A program made the translations under genes and the position numbers. From Pseudomonas sp. MN1F (GTDB taxonomy: Bacteria; Pseudomonadota; Gammaproteobacteria; Pseudomonadales; Pseudomonadaceae), in assembly GCF_009391885.1 (NCBI RefSeq), contig NZ_VZII01000041.1, positions 62,001 to 126,000 of the forward strand: DNA of 64,000 bases, given 5' to 3'. The notes beneath the pieces were generated by a model. The model was not told the DNA's origin. It did not search any database and worked only from the letters and a program-made list of their open reading frames with translations. Numbering within the stretch: the stretch's first letter is position 1; each line of letters opens with the position of its first letter. This document shows positions 8,608 through 17,174 of this stretch, in pieces.

Positions 8608-9873
8608 ATGCTCAAGGCCCCGAAAACCTGCCTGGCCGCTAGCCTGCTCTGCAGCAGTGCTGCCCATGCCGCTGGCTTCGTCGAAGACAGTCACGCCGAA
8701 CTGGTGCTGCGCAACTACTACTTCGACCGCAACTACCTGGGCAGCACGCCACAGGCCGCCGCCCGCGAATGGGCCCAGGGTTTCATTCTCAATGTCAGCT
8801 CCGGTTTCAGCGAGGGGCCGGTCGGTTTCGGCCTGGATGCCAAGGGCATGCTCGGGGTGAAGCTGGATTCCTCACCCGACCGCGCAGGCACCGGGCTGCT
8901 GCCGTTCGACCGGACAACCCGTGAACCTGCCGATGAATATTCCGAACTGGGCCTGACCGGCAAGATGCGCATTTCGCACACTGAGCTGCAAGGCGGCACC
9001 ATCAGCACTTTCCTGCCAATTGCCTTCGCCAGCCCGACTCGGCTGTTGCCGCAAACCTTCCGTGGCGCCTACCTGCGCTCCACCGATATCGACCGCTTCA
9101 GCTTGCACGCCGGCTGGCTCGACCGCATCAACCTGCGCGACTCCACCGACTATCAGAAGATGAGCATTGGCGCGCCCAATGGTCGTTTCAACGGCGCCGC
9201 CACCTCCGACCGCTTCACCTTCCTCGGGGGTGACTATGCCTGGTCGGACGCGCTGACCTTGCGCTACTACCATGCCGAGCTGGACCAGCTGTACCGCAAG
9301 GACTACTTCGGTTTCGTCGACGACCGCGCGGTCGGGGCGGGGCGCCTGAAGAGCGATTTCCGCCTGTTCGTTGCCGGTGAGGACGGCGCTGCCAAGGCCG
9401 GCAAGGTCGACAACCGCAACACCGCGCTGATGCTGACCTACGCCTGGGCCAGTCACAGCCTCGGTGCGGGCTACATGCGCCTGGATGGCGACACGGCTAT
9501 GCCCTACCTGTATGGCACCGAGCCGCTGGTGATCACCGAGGGCACGTTGAGTTCGGAGTTTCTCAACCCCAAAGAGCGCAGTTGGCAGGTGAAGTTCGAC
9601 CAGGACTTCGCCGCGTTCGGCATGCCGGGACTCAAGGGCATGCTGCGCTATGTGCGTGGCGACAACATCGAGCTGGCGCATTTTGGTGGCAGTGGGCTGA
9701 GCGAGAGCGAGAAGGATATCGAGCTGTCATATGCCGTGCAGCAGGGCACGTTCAAAGGGGTAACGCTGCGCCTGCGCCATGCCTGGTACCGCAATGACTT
9801 CGCGGCGGGGGCGACCCACCGCGATGACAACGAACTGCGGGTGAACCTGGACTACACCGTCAGGCTCTGGTGA
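8608..9873 (+). CDS. OprD-family outer-membrane porin
   Basis: A protein of 421 aa with a signal peptide (MLKAPKTCLAASLLCSSAAHA) and then an 18-strand-type OprD barrel: GFVEDSHAELVLRNYYFDRN at the N-terminus and an aromatic C-terminal residue (VRLW). The ATG at 8608 is chosen over an upstream GTG (8536) because the signal peptide begins there. It ends the mhp cluster, so its substrate is probably a phenylpropanoid or related aromatic acid (inference). Several Pseudomonas aromatic-acid clusters carry such a porin. Confidence 0.88.
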   Translation: MLKAPKTCLAASLLCSSAAHAAGFVEDSHAELVLRNYYFDRNYLGSTPQAAAREWAQGFILNVSSGFSEGPVGFGLDAKGMLGVKLDSSPDRAGTGLLPFDRTTREPADEYSELGLTGKMRISHTELQGGTISTFLPIAFASPTRLLPQTFRGAYLRSTDIDRFSLHAGWLDRINLRDSTDYQKMSIGAPNGRFNGAATSDRFTFLGGDYAWSDALTLRYYHAELDQLYRKDYFGFVDDRAVGAGRLKSDFRLFVAGEDGAAKAGKVDNRNTALMLTYAWASHSLGAGYMRLDGDTAMPYLYGTEPLVITEGTLSSEFLNPKERSWQVKFDQDFAAFGMPGLKGMLRYVRGDNIELAHFGGSGLSESEKDIELSYAVQQGTFKGVTLRLRHAWYRNDFAAGATHRDDNELRVNLDYTVRLW

Positions 9874-9888
9874 TTCAGTTGGCGGGTT

Positions 9889-9949
9889 GCCTGTAGGAGC
9901 GGATTTATCCGCGATGCGCCGCGCAGGCGGCGCTCGGTCTCACAGGCAC
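9889..9949. repeat. REP-like intergenic element
   Basis: The sequence contains CTGTAGGAGCGGATTTATCC, resembling the arm of the P. putida REP (TGTAGGAGCGGGTTTACCCGC). It is followed by a GC-rich palindrome ending GGCGCTCGGTCTCA. The latter motif recurs at 51131-51168. It lies between the convergent ends of the porin and TonB receptor genes. Confidence 0.6.
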
Positions 9950-9969
9950 CAAAATGTAACGCCGAACAA

Positions 9970-12126
9970 TCAGAAACTGTACTTGGCCGTCATCATCAGG
10001 TTACGCGGCGCCCCCCAGGTATCGCCCGCGTAATCCACCGAACTGGCAACGGCCGAATAGTACTTGCGATCGAACACGTTGTTGGCATTGAGCTGCAGGT
10101 CGAGGTGCTGGTTGACCCGGTAACCCGCCATCAGGTCGGTGACGGCATAGGCGCCCTGGACCAGCCGGTACTCGCTGCCATCGGCCACGGTGAAGTCGTT
10201 GTAGATGCGGCTCTGCCAGGCGATGTTGCCACCGACGCGCAGCTTCTCCAGCGGGCCCTGGAAGTGGTACACGGTGTTCAGCTTGAACAGGTGCTCCGGG
10301 GTGTCGGTGTCGAAACGCTGGTTGACCTTGGCGGGGTTGGCGGCGTCCTTGATGGTGTGCGCGCGGGCGTAGGTGTAGCCACCCCCGACCTGCCAGTTCT
10401 CGGTCAGTGCACCTTGCAGCTCCATGTCGACACCCTGGCTGCGTACCTCGCCCGAGGCTTCGTAGCAGGACGTTTGCGGGCAGTTCGCGACGAATACCTG
10501 GGTGGCGCGGTTTTCCTGGTCGATGCGGAACAGCGCGATGCTGGCATTGAGCGCGCCGTCGAAGTATTCGCCCTTGATGCCGACCTCGTAGTTCTTGCCC
10601 ACGATCGGCTTCACCGGGGTACCGGAAGTGTCCTTGGAACTCTGCGGGGTGAAAATGTCGCTGTAGCTGACGTACACCGAGTGATGGTCGTCGAGGTCGT
10701 AGATCAGGCCTGCATATTTGGTGACGTTGCGGGTGACCTTGTAGTCGCCGTCGCCATCGCGGTTGTCGTAGTCGTACCAGTCCAGGCGCCCGCCGAGGAT
10801 CAGCTTGAGCGGGTCGGCCAGGTTCAGGCGAGTGGTGAGGTACACGCCGTCCTGGGTGGTGACTTCGCGCTGGTTGCCGGTGTGCACGAAGTTCGGCTTG
10901 CTGCCGTTGAGCGGCCAGTGCATGTCGTACGGGCTGTAGTTGCGCGTGTCCATGTCGTAGATGCGCTTGCTGGCGCCGACCACCAGTTCGTGGCTACGGC
11001 CAAGCAAGTCGAACGGCCCGCTGACGAAGGCATCCAGGCCAGCCTGGTTTTCCTGGTGCCTGGACTGGTACACCGTGCGTTCAAGCGGCGCCTGCAGCCC
11101 GGCCCAGCGCGACTGGTAGGACCCGGTGAAGGTAGCTTGCTGCTGCGCATAGTTGGCATTGACCTGCAGCTTCCAGTCATTGGCCAGGCGCTGACGCAGT
11201 TCGGCGAACACCGTATCGATCTGCTGGTCCTTGTTCTCCCAGTCGCTGCCGGGGTTGTAGGAACGCGAGAAACCCATGTGATGGCCGTCGAGGGCGGTGG
11301 GCATGGCGCCCCAGAAATTATTGGTCTTGTCCTTCTGGTGCGAGAAACCGAGCATCAGGCTGGTGTCATCGGACAGGTCCGCCTCGGTCACCGCATAGAA
11401 CAGGCCGTGGTCTTCCTCGACGTCATCGATGTAGCTGTTGGCGTCACGGTAGGATGCCACCACGCGTCCGCGCAGGGTGCCGCTGTCATTGAGCGGGCTG
11501 GAGGCATCCACCTCGCCGCGGTAGTCGTCCCAGCTGCCAGCGGCGCCGGTCAGGGTGACCTTCTGCTCTGCCAGCGGCCGCTTGCGCACCAGGTTGATCG
11601 CCGCCGACGGGTTGCCGGCACCGGTGACCAGGCCGGTGGCGCCGCGCACCACCTCGACCCGGTCGAACATCGCCAGGTTCGGTTGGGCACCGACCACGTA
11701 GCCGGTGTAGCCGCTGGGGATACCGTCGTACATCAGGTTGTCGATGTCGAAGCCGCGAGCCGTGTAGGTCTGCCGGCCCGGGCCGCTGGAGTAGTCGAGG
11801 AACAGGCCAGGCGTGGCCTTGACAACGTCGTTGATGCTGGTCATGGCCTGGTCGTCCATGCGCTGACGGGTGATCACGGTCACCGCCTGGGGCGTTTCGC
11901 GCATGCTCAGCGGCAGCTTGGTGGCAGTGGACATGGAGCCGGTGGTGTAGGAGCCCGAGCCCTCGGTGGTGCTGCCCAGCGTGTCCGAGCTGATTTCGGT
12001 GGCGCCCAGTTCCAGCGTGGTGGGGGCGTCCTCGGCCAGGGCGGGCGTGGCGATGGCCATGTATACGGCCATGGTGAGCAGGTTACGGGCGGCGAGGGGG
12101 CGCGTGTGCGCGAGGGGCGACAACAT
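9970..12126 (-). CDS. TonB-dependent ferric-siderophore receptor
   Basis: An outer-membrane receptor of 718 aa. A signal region (residues 1-31, ending ALAED) is followed by the plug domain (about 60-170; PQAVTVITRQRMDD, VEVVRGATGLVTGAGNPSAAINLVRKRP) and a 22-strand barrel ending LMMTAKYSF with the terminal Phe. There is no long N-terminal signalling (STN) domain, so it is not a transducer-type FpvA. The siderophore cannot be told from sequence. Hydroxamate or xenosiderophore uptake is a guess. AGGAG precedes the ATG, and a Fur-box-like site lies 35 bp upstream. Confidence 0.92.
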   Translation of the reverse strand: MLSPLAHTRPLAARNLLTMAVYMAIATPALAEDAPTTLELGATEISSDTLGSTTEGSGSYTTGSMSTATKLPLSMRETPQAVTVITRQRMDDQAMTSINDVVKATPGLFLDYSSGPGRQTYTARGFDIDNLMYDGIPSGYTGYVVGAQPNLAMFDRVEVVRGATGLVTGAGNPSAAINLVRKRPLAEQKVTLTGAAGSWDDYRGEVDASSPLNDSGTLRGRVVASYRDANSYIDDVEEDHGLFYAVTEADLSDDTSLMLGFSHQKDKTNNFWGAMPTALDGHHMGFSRSYNPGSDWENKDQQIDTVFAELRQRLANDWKLQVNANYAQQQATFTGSYQSRWAGLQAPLERTVYQSRHQENQAGLDAFVSGPFDLLGRSHELVVGASKRIYDMDTRNYSPYDMHWPLNGSKPNFVHTGNQREVTTQDGVYLTTRLNLADPLKLILGGRLDWYDYDNRDGDGDYKVTRNVTKYAGLIYDLDDHHSVYVSYSDIFTPQSSKDTSGTPVKPIVGKNYEVGIKGEYFDGALNASIALFRIDQENRATQVFVANCPQTSCYEASGEVRSQGVDMELQGALTENWQVGGGYTYARAHTIKDAANPAKVNQRFDTDTPEHLFKLNTVYHFQGPLEKLRVGGNIAWQSRIYNDFTVADGSEYRLVQGAYAVTDLMAGYRVNQHLDLQLNANNVFDRKYYSAVASSVDYAGDTWGAPRNLMMTAKYSF

Positions 12127-12160
12127 GATGAATAGGCTCCTGACTTCTACTAATGCAACT

Positions 12161-12179
12161 AATTATGAGAATGATTAGC
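12161..12179. promoter_or_regulatory. Fur box upstream of the TonB receptor
   Basis: AATTATGAGAATGATTAGC matches 13 of 19 positions of the consensus GATAATGATAATCATTATC. It sits just upstream of the receptor start on the minus strand. It implies iron repression of the receptor. Confidence 0.7.
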
Positions 12180-12249
12180 AGTCAGTTTGTCAGGATGTGT
12201 CGTGCCTTGGGAAGGTGGTATGCCAGATCCATTACAAAATTTTCACAAG

Positions 12250-13083
12250 TCACCCGGAGCGGGTGATCTTCTTGCCACGCTGGCTGGCCACTTCCAGTGC
12301 CTGCCCATCGCGCTGTTTGCCTTGCCGCGCCAGGCCTTCCAGTTGCGGGATCAGCATGCCTTCCGGCAGATGGCGCCAGAACCGTCCGGGCATGTGCAGG
12401 CGCAGGGCATCGGGATTTAGCCGGGCCGGGTTGAAGGTATGGCGGTAATAGGTACGCCACAGTTCGGCACCGGGATCTTCGGCATTTTGTGCCCATTGCC
12501 GCCAATCATTAGGGCAACGGCGATGATATTCAAAAGCCTGGCCGTCGAAGCGAATGCCATCCTGTGGCGTTGCGATCAGCCAGCGCTGGCGCCCAAGGCG
12601 GTCGGCGAAGTGCGCGCTGGCGCTTTCCAGGATGTCGTGCGCAGGTTCGTGGTAGGCCACCAGGTCCAGCTGCAACTGGCCGGCCAGCGCCTCTGGCAGC
12701 GGCACGAAGCGCACGAACGCATGCAGGTGGTGCGCCTCGCGGCTGACCTGCTTGATGCGCCGCTGCAATTCGCTGCCCAGGCGGTCACCGGCCAGCATGG
12801 CGGTGCGGTCGCCGTGGGCCACGCGCCAGAGCACTTCGTACAATAGGTTCCAGCGTTGCTCGCCACGGTAGCGGGCCGCCTGCTGCAGCTGCGACAGCAA
12901 CGCGGCAGGCACCTTGGCGCGAAACGGGCCGGGGCCTTCGGGCAGGGGCGTGGGCAGCGCCAGCAGGTCCTGGATCGGGCCTTGTGCCCAGGTCACGTCG
13001 GCGGGGTCGATGCCATGGCCAAGCAGGGTACGGGCCTGGTTGCGCCAGGTAGCGAACTGGTCATCGCAGTCGAGCGCAATCAC
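12250..13083 (-). CDS. DUF4130/TIGR03915-type DNA metabolism protein
   Basis: A protein of 277 aa that appears to belong to the family found beside the radical SAM/HhH DNA-repair protein. The N-terminus MIALDCDDQFATWRNQARTL fits the family. The tail carries a DUF4130-like region (QRWLIATPQDGIRFDGQAF, WRTYYRHTFNPARLN). I chose the GTG at 13083 because it overlaps the previous stop in GTGA (4 nt). A GTG at 13089 would add two residues. Biochemical function is not established. Pairing with the upstream gene and its LexA site point to DNA repair. Confidence 0.82.
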   Translation of the reverse strand: MIALDCDDQFATWRNQARTLLGHGIDPADVTWAQGPIQDLLALPTPLPEGPGPFRAKVPAALLSQLQQAARYRGEQRWNLLYEVLWRVAHGDRTAMLAGDRLGSELQRRIKQVSREAHHLHAFVRFVPLPEALAGQLQLDLVAYHEPAHDILESASAHFADRLGRQRWLIATPQDGIRFDGQAFEYHRRCPNDWRQWAQNAEDPGAELWRTYYRHTFNPARLNPDALRLHMPGRFWRHLPEGMLIPQLEGLARQGKQRDGQALEVASQRGKKITRSG

Positions 13084-14300
13084 CCCCACAGGCCCATCTG
13101 CTGCGGCGCCTGGGGTTCGCGCAGGCGTGCCCTGAGCAAGCCACTGCGCAGCTCGCCATCGGCGGGGCGGTAATCGCTGGTGACGATGAATGGTCGCGCC
13201 TTGTCCAGCACGCAGCGCAGCTGGATCAGGTCGTCGTAGCGCACGCGCCGCTCGCGGCGCAGTGCCACCAGCCGTTGCACGCTGCGCAGGCCAATGCCGG
13301 GTATGCGCGCCAGCATCGCAGGTTCGGCACGGTTCACATCCAGCGGGAACACCTCGCGGTTGGCCAGCGCCCAGGCAAGCTTGGGGTCGATGTCCAGCGC
13401 CAGGTTGCCGGCCTGGCCGAGCAGTTCGCCGGCCTTGTAGCCATAGCCGCGCAGCAGGAAGTCGGCCTGGTACAGGCGGTGTTCGCGTAGCAGTGGCGGG
13501 GCCGCCAGCGGCACGCTGCCAGGGCTGTCGGGGATCGGGCTGAAGGCCGAGTAGTAGACGCGCTTGAGCCCATAGCCCTGGTACAGCGATTCGGCGTTGC
13601 GCAGCAAGGTGCTGTCGTCGGTGGCGTCGGCGCCGACGATGACCTGGGTACTCTGCCCGGCCGGGGTGAAGCGTGGTGCTTTCGGCTCACCGGCCACTGC
13701 CTGCTGGCCCTGCTGGATCACGCCCATCGCCTGGCGAATGGTATGCGCCTGCTTTTCCGGGGCCAGGCGCTTGAAGCTGGCTTCGGTGGGCAGTTCGATG
13801 TTGACGCTGAGGCGGTCGGCCAGGCGCCCGGCTTCCTCGATCAGCAACGGGTCGGCATCGGGGATGGTCTTGAGGTGGATGTAGCCACGGAAGTTGTGTT
13901 CTTCGCGCAGCAGGCGCGCTACCCGGATCAGCTGCTCCATGGTGTAGTCGGCCGAGCGGATGATGCCGGAGCTGAGGAACAGGCCGCTGATGCAGTTGCG
14001 CCGGTAGAAATCCAGTGTCAGGCGCACCACTTCCTCGGGGCTGAAACGGGCCCGTGGCACGTTGCTGGAGCGGCGGTTGACGCAGTAGTGGCAGTCATAC
14101 AGGCAGAAGTTGGTGAGCAGCACCTTGAGCAGCGACACGCAGCGGCCATCGGGGGTATAGCTGTGGCAGATGCCCATGCCGTCGGTCGCGCCCAGGCCAT
14201 CGCTGCCGCGCGAACTGCGTTTCGGCGCGCCGCTGCTGGCGCATGAGGCATCGTATTTGGCGGCATCGGCGAGAATGCCGAGTTTGGCGATGAGCTGCAT
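13080..14300 (-). CDS. Radical SAM/helix-hairpin-helix putative DNA modification or repair protein (TIGR03916-like)
   Basis: A protein of 406 aa. Cys66, Cys70 and Cys73 (CLYDCHYC) are the CX3CX2C radical-SAM 4Fe-4S ligands, followed by VNRRSSN. The SAM-binding TIM barrel spans about 60-290. The C-terminus carries a helix-hairpin-helix (PAMLARIPGIGLRSVQRLV), a DNA-binding module. It resembles the family annotated as putative DNA modification/repair radical SAM protein, and forms a two-gene operon with the DUF4130-type gene. The ATG at 14300 lacks a clear Shine-Dalgarno because the LexA repeat lies directly upstream. Confidence 0.87.
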   Translation of the reverse strand: MQLIAKLGILADAAKYDASCASSGAPKRSSRGSDGLGATDGMGICHSYTPDGRCVSLLKVLLTNFCLYDCHYCVNRRSSNVPRARFSPEEVVRLTLDFYRRNCISGLFLSSGIIRSADYTMEQLIRVARLLREEHNFRGYIHLKTIPDADPLLIEEAGRLADRLSVNIELPTEASFKRLAPEKQAHTIRQAMGVIQQGQQAVAGEPKAPRFTPAGQSTQVIVGADATDDSTLLRNAESLYQGYGLKRVYYSAFSPIPDSPGSVPLAAPPLLREHRLYQADFLLRGYGYKAGELLGQAGNLALDIDPKLAWALANREVFPLDVNRAEPAMLARIPGIGLRSVQRLVALRRERRVRYDDLIQLRCVLDKARPFIVTSDYRPADGELRSGLLRARLREPQAPQQMGLWG

Positions 14301-14307
14301 GAGGATG

Positions 14308-14343
14308 TCTCGAAATACTGATTATTCATACAGTATTTCGAGA
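14308..14343. promoter_or_regulatory. LexA (SOS) box inside a 13-bp inverted repeat
   Basis: TACTGATTATTCATACAGTA (14316-14335) has the CTG-N10-CAG core and extended TACTG/CAGTA flanks of a gammaproteobacterial LexA box. The flanks continue as perfect 13-bp arms (TCTCGAAATACTG ... CAGTATTTCGAGA). The site ends 7 bp from the radical SAM start codon on the minus strand, so LexA would block its transcription. Confidence 0.85.
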
Positions 14344-14382
14344 CTTGTCCAATTGCAAGGGCCCAGAGCCGGATGGGCGAGG

Positions 14383-15345
14383 TCAGGGCTTGCTGAAGCG
14401 GTAGAACAGGTTGGGCTCGCTGACGACATACAGGTTGCCGGCGCTGTCCATGGTCATGCCTTCGGGCTGCGGGGCGTCACGGTGCAGCCCACCCAGCCAG
14501 GTACGCAGCGAACGGATGCTGACGAAGCGGCCATCACCATCGAGCTCGGTGATGTTCTTTGACTGGTCGCTGAGCACCAGCAGGTGGCCGGTCCGCGGGT
14601 CGTAGTAGCCGTCGGACAGGTCGGTGGCATATATGCTGCGCTTGACCCAGTCGCGGCGGTCGGCGACGGTCAACTGCAGGGGCCCACCACTGAGCGCGGT
14701 GAGCATGCCGGTCACGGTGAACAGCTGCCGTGGGTCACGCTCCTTGATGGCGAACAGGCGGTCATGCTGGCGGTCGTAAGCCACCCCCTCGAAGCCCTTG
14801 TTGCGGTGGGTCGGGTTGATGTCGAGGGTGACCCACTGGGCCTCGCTGGCATGGATCGGCTGCGGGTGGTCGGGCAGGGTGATCACGTCCAGCCGTTGCA
14901 TCTGCTCGTCGCTGATGGCCAGGCGGCCGTTACCCATGTAGGCCAGGCCCTCGGTGTCTTCGAAGTCCACCAGCGGGTAGCGGGCCACGATGTCGCCGGT
15001 CTTGCTCAACTCCAGCAATTCCATGGGCACACCATTGGTGATTGCCAGCAGGCGGTCGCGGTCGTAGTCGTAGGTGATGCCGGAGAGGTTGGTCAGGCTT
15101 GGCTCCACCACCTTGGCATCGATCGTGACCTTGAAGTCCGGCAGCCAGACGTTCTTGCCGGGCGCGGTGTCGCCGGTCCAGCGGTTGCTCAGGTGCGCGT
15201 AGATCTGTTGCGGCCAGAACGAGCGGGCGGCTTCGATGCCCACCAGGGCCATGGCCAGCAGTACGCTGACTGCGCCGATCTGGCCCCAACGGTTCAAGCG
15301 TCGCCACAGATGCCGGCGTGGGGCTGGCAGGGTCTGGGTAGTCAT
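14383..15345 (-). CDS. SdiA-regulated/YjiK-type membrane-anchored beta-propeller protein
   Basis: A protein of 320 aa with an N-terminal membrane anchor (about 21-44, WGQIGAVSVLLAMALVGIEA). A periplasmic domain of repeated propeller-like blades follows (LSGITYDYDRDRLLAITN, TEGLAYMGNGRLAISDE, FEGVAYDRQHDRLFAIKERD, PEGMTMDSAGNLYVVSEPN). This is the pattern of the SdiA-regulated (YjiK) family. Its start overlaps the end of the ArnT-like gene by 4 nt, so it is co-transcribed with the LPS-modification operon. Its role there is unknown. No active site is recognised. Confidence 0.8.
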   Translation of the reverse strand: MTTQTLPAPRRHLWRRLNRWGQIGAVSVLLAMALVGIEAARSFWPQQIYAHLSNRWTGDTAPGKNVWLPDFKVTIDAKVVEPSLTNLSGITYDYDRDRLLAITNGVPMELLELSKTGDIVARYPLVDFEDTEGLAYMGNGRLAISDEQMQRLDVITLPDHPQPIHASEAQWVTLDINPTHRNKGFEGVAYDRQHDRLFAIKERDPRQLFTVTGMLTALSGGPLQLTVADRRDWVKRSIYATDLSDGYYDPRTGHLLVLSDQSKNITELDGDGRFVSIRSLRTWLGGLHRDAPQPEGMTMDSAGNLYVVSEPNLFYRFSKP

Positions 15346-16898
15346 TGTGCGTGCCCCTGTGCTGCGGTTTGCAGGTTTGCGGGCGTGTTGGCCCAGGCGA
15401 AGTGGTAGACCTGTTCAGGTTCGGCTGGCTGGCATTGGCCGTTGTCGGCATCGGCACCAACCACGTACCACTCCGCGCGCGAGGTATCGCCCAGCCGGTG
15501 GGCCTTGTCGGGGTTGAAGCAGCGGCCCAGTTCGGTCTCCGGAACCAGGGCGAAGGCCGTGGGGTTGTGGCGTAACCAGTACACCGCCGTTTCCGGCTTG
15601 GACTGGTTGGCAAAACCGAAATGAACGATGGGTTGACGGGCGAACAGCCAGTGCCCTTCACGCCAGTTGACCAGCACCAGTTCGGCGCCACCGGTGGCGC
15701 GTGCGGCGTCGGCCATCAACGTTTCGTGGGGGTTGCGGCCTTCCTTGAGCGGCTCGACGAAGCCGCGGGCGAACCACAGGCAGAACCACGCCACGGCAAT
15801 GGCCGTGAACGCCTTGCGCCAGCCGGGGCGGCGCTGCAACCAGCGCTTGAGCAGCCACGGCACCAGCGGGGCGATGGCCAGTACCAGGCCGGGCAGGGCC
15901 GGGAAGATGTACAGCTTGCGCTTGCCGCTGCTGAGGCTGAAGAACAGCAGCACCAGGGCCACCCAGCCGAGCAGCAGGAGGAAGCGCCCATCGCGTTTTT
16001 GCAGCTGCCGGCGCCAGGCCGGGACCAGCCACGGCAAGGCCAGGATCAGTGGCAGCCAGTACTGCGGGATGACCTTGACGAAGAAGTACCAGAACGGCTC
16101 GCGATGGTCCCAGGCATTGGTATAGCGGTTGGCGGTCTGGCGCAGCAGAATCTCTTTCAGATAGGCCAGTTCCGCCGCGCCGCCGCCATGGGCAATGGAG
16201 ACCAGCAGTGGCAGCAGCCACACCGAGCAGCCTGCCAGCAGCCAGACGAAACCCAGGCTCCAGCGCCAACCCTGGCCGGGATACGCCACTACGCCGCGCC
16301 AACCTTTGCGCACGGCCCAGGCATAAGGCAGCAACATCAATGCCGGGACAAACCCCACGCCCTTGCTGATGATGCCCAGGCCCATGGCTGCGCAGGCCAG
16401 GTAGAACCAGCCCCAGGCAGGCCCGAGCAACAGGTGGCGGACCATGCCGTACAGGCCCAGCGCCACCCACAGGCACAGGTAGCTGTCGATCTGCCCGGTA
16501 CGCAGGATGCTGTAGCTCTGGTAGGTCGCCAGGAACAGCAGCGCGGCAATCACGCCGATGCGCCGGGTCCACAGGCGCCGCCCCAGGTCATGCAGCACCA
16601 GGGTAATGGTTGCTGCGGACATCAGCCCCGGCAGGTACAGGGCCACCTTGGGCGAGCCGGTCAGGTAGCTGAACAGGGCCACGGTCCACATGAACAACGG
16701 GGGCTTGTCGCCGTAGATTTCCGCTGCGCGGTGGGGGATGAACCAGTTGCCGCTCTGGAGCATTTCCAGGGCAACGCCGAGAAAGCGCTCTTCATCGACG
16801 TTCATCGGCTGGCGCCAGCCGATACCGGCCCCCACCAGCAATACCGCGAGTACAACCAGGGCCAGGCGTTCGGCCCCAAGCGTCTTGAACCTTGGCAA
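15342..16898 (-). CDS. ArnT-like GT-C glycosyltransferase (lipid A/LPS sugar transferase)
   Basis: An integral-membrane transferase of 518 aa with about 10-12 hydrophobic segments. The first periplasmic loop carries the acidic pair in MNVDEERFLGVALEMLQSGN and then IYGDKPPLFMW, as in ArnT and related GT39/GT83 enzymes that move a sugar from undecaprenyl phosphate to lipid A or core. The genes making L-Ara4N (arnA-D) are absent. The operon instead supplies UDP-uronic acid, so the donor is more likely lipid-linked galacturonate (inference). Confidence 0.82.
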   Translation of the reverse strand: MPRFKTLGAERLALVVLAVLLVGAGIGWRQPMNVDEERFLGVALEMLQSGNWFIPHRAAEIYGDKPPLFMWTVALFSYLTGSPKVALYLPGLMSAATITLVLHDLGRRLWTRRIGVIAALLFLATYQSYSILRTGQIDSYLCLWVALGLYGMVRHLLLGPAWGWFYLACAAMGLGIISKGVGFVPALMLLPYAWAVRKGWRGVVAYPGQGWRWSLGFVWLLAGCSVWLLPLLVSIAHGGGAAELAYLKEILLRQTANRYTNAWDHREPFWYFFVKVIPQYWLPLILALPWLVPAWRRQLQKRDGRFLLLLGWVALVLLFFSLSSGKRKLYIFPALPGLVLAIAPLVPWLLKRWLQRRPGWRKAFTAIAVAWFCLWFARGFVEPLKEGRNPHETLMADAARATGGAELVLVNWREGHWLFARQPIVHFGFANQSKPETAVYWLRHNPTAFALVPETELGRCFNPDKAHRLGDTSRAEWYVVGADADNGQCQPAEPEQVYHFAWANTPANLQTAAQGHAQ

Positions 16899-16901
16899 GG
16901 G

Positions 16902-17174
16902 CTATTCCTTCTGCTCTTTGTGTCGGGCAATCAATTGCAGGTTGCGTAGGTAGACCAGCAGGCCGAACGACTGGCCGATGATGAACACCGGGTCTTCGCG
17001 GTAGATGGCGTAGACCAGCAGCAGGGCGCTGCCGAGCATGCTCAGGTACCAGAAGCCCACCGGGATCACGCTGCGTTTCTTGAATTCGCTGTACAGCCAC
17101 TGCAGGACGAAGCGGCCGGTGAACACGACCTGACCGGCGAAGCCGACGATCAGCCAGAGGGTTTCGCGGGTCAT
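16902..17174 (-). CDS. Small membrane protein, lipid-A-disaccharide synthase N-terminal-like (RgtF/LABN type)
   Basis: A protein of 90 aa with three hydrophobic segments: LWLIVGFAGQVVFTGRFVLQ, then FWYLSMLGSALLLVYAIY, then FIIGQSFGLLVYLRNLQL. This is the free-standing LpxB-N fold. I take the ATG at 17174, which overlaps the GT2 stop in ATGA. An upstream start (17225) would add 17 residues inside the GT2 gene. In Rhizobium a small protein of this kind (RgtF) works with the GT2 RgtE to make polyprenyl-phosphate galacturonate. That precedent is the basis for the role suggested here. Confidence 0.8.
   Translation of the reverse strand: MTRETLWLIVGFAGQVVFTGRFVLQWLYSEFKKRSVIPVGFWYLSMLGSALLLVYAIYREDPVFIIGQSFGLLVYLRNLQLIARHKEQKE

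Noticed and set aside
10105..12135. 676-codon plus-strand ORF over the TonB receptor
   Set aside because: Shadow. The minus-strand receptor has signal, plug and barrel motifs and a Fur box.
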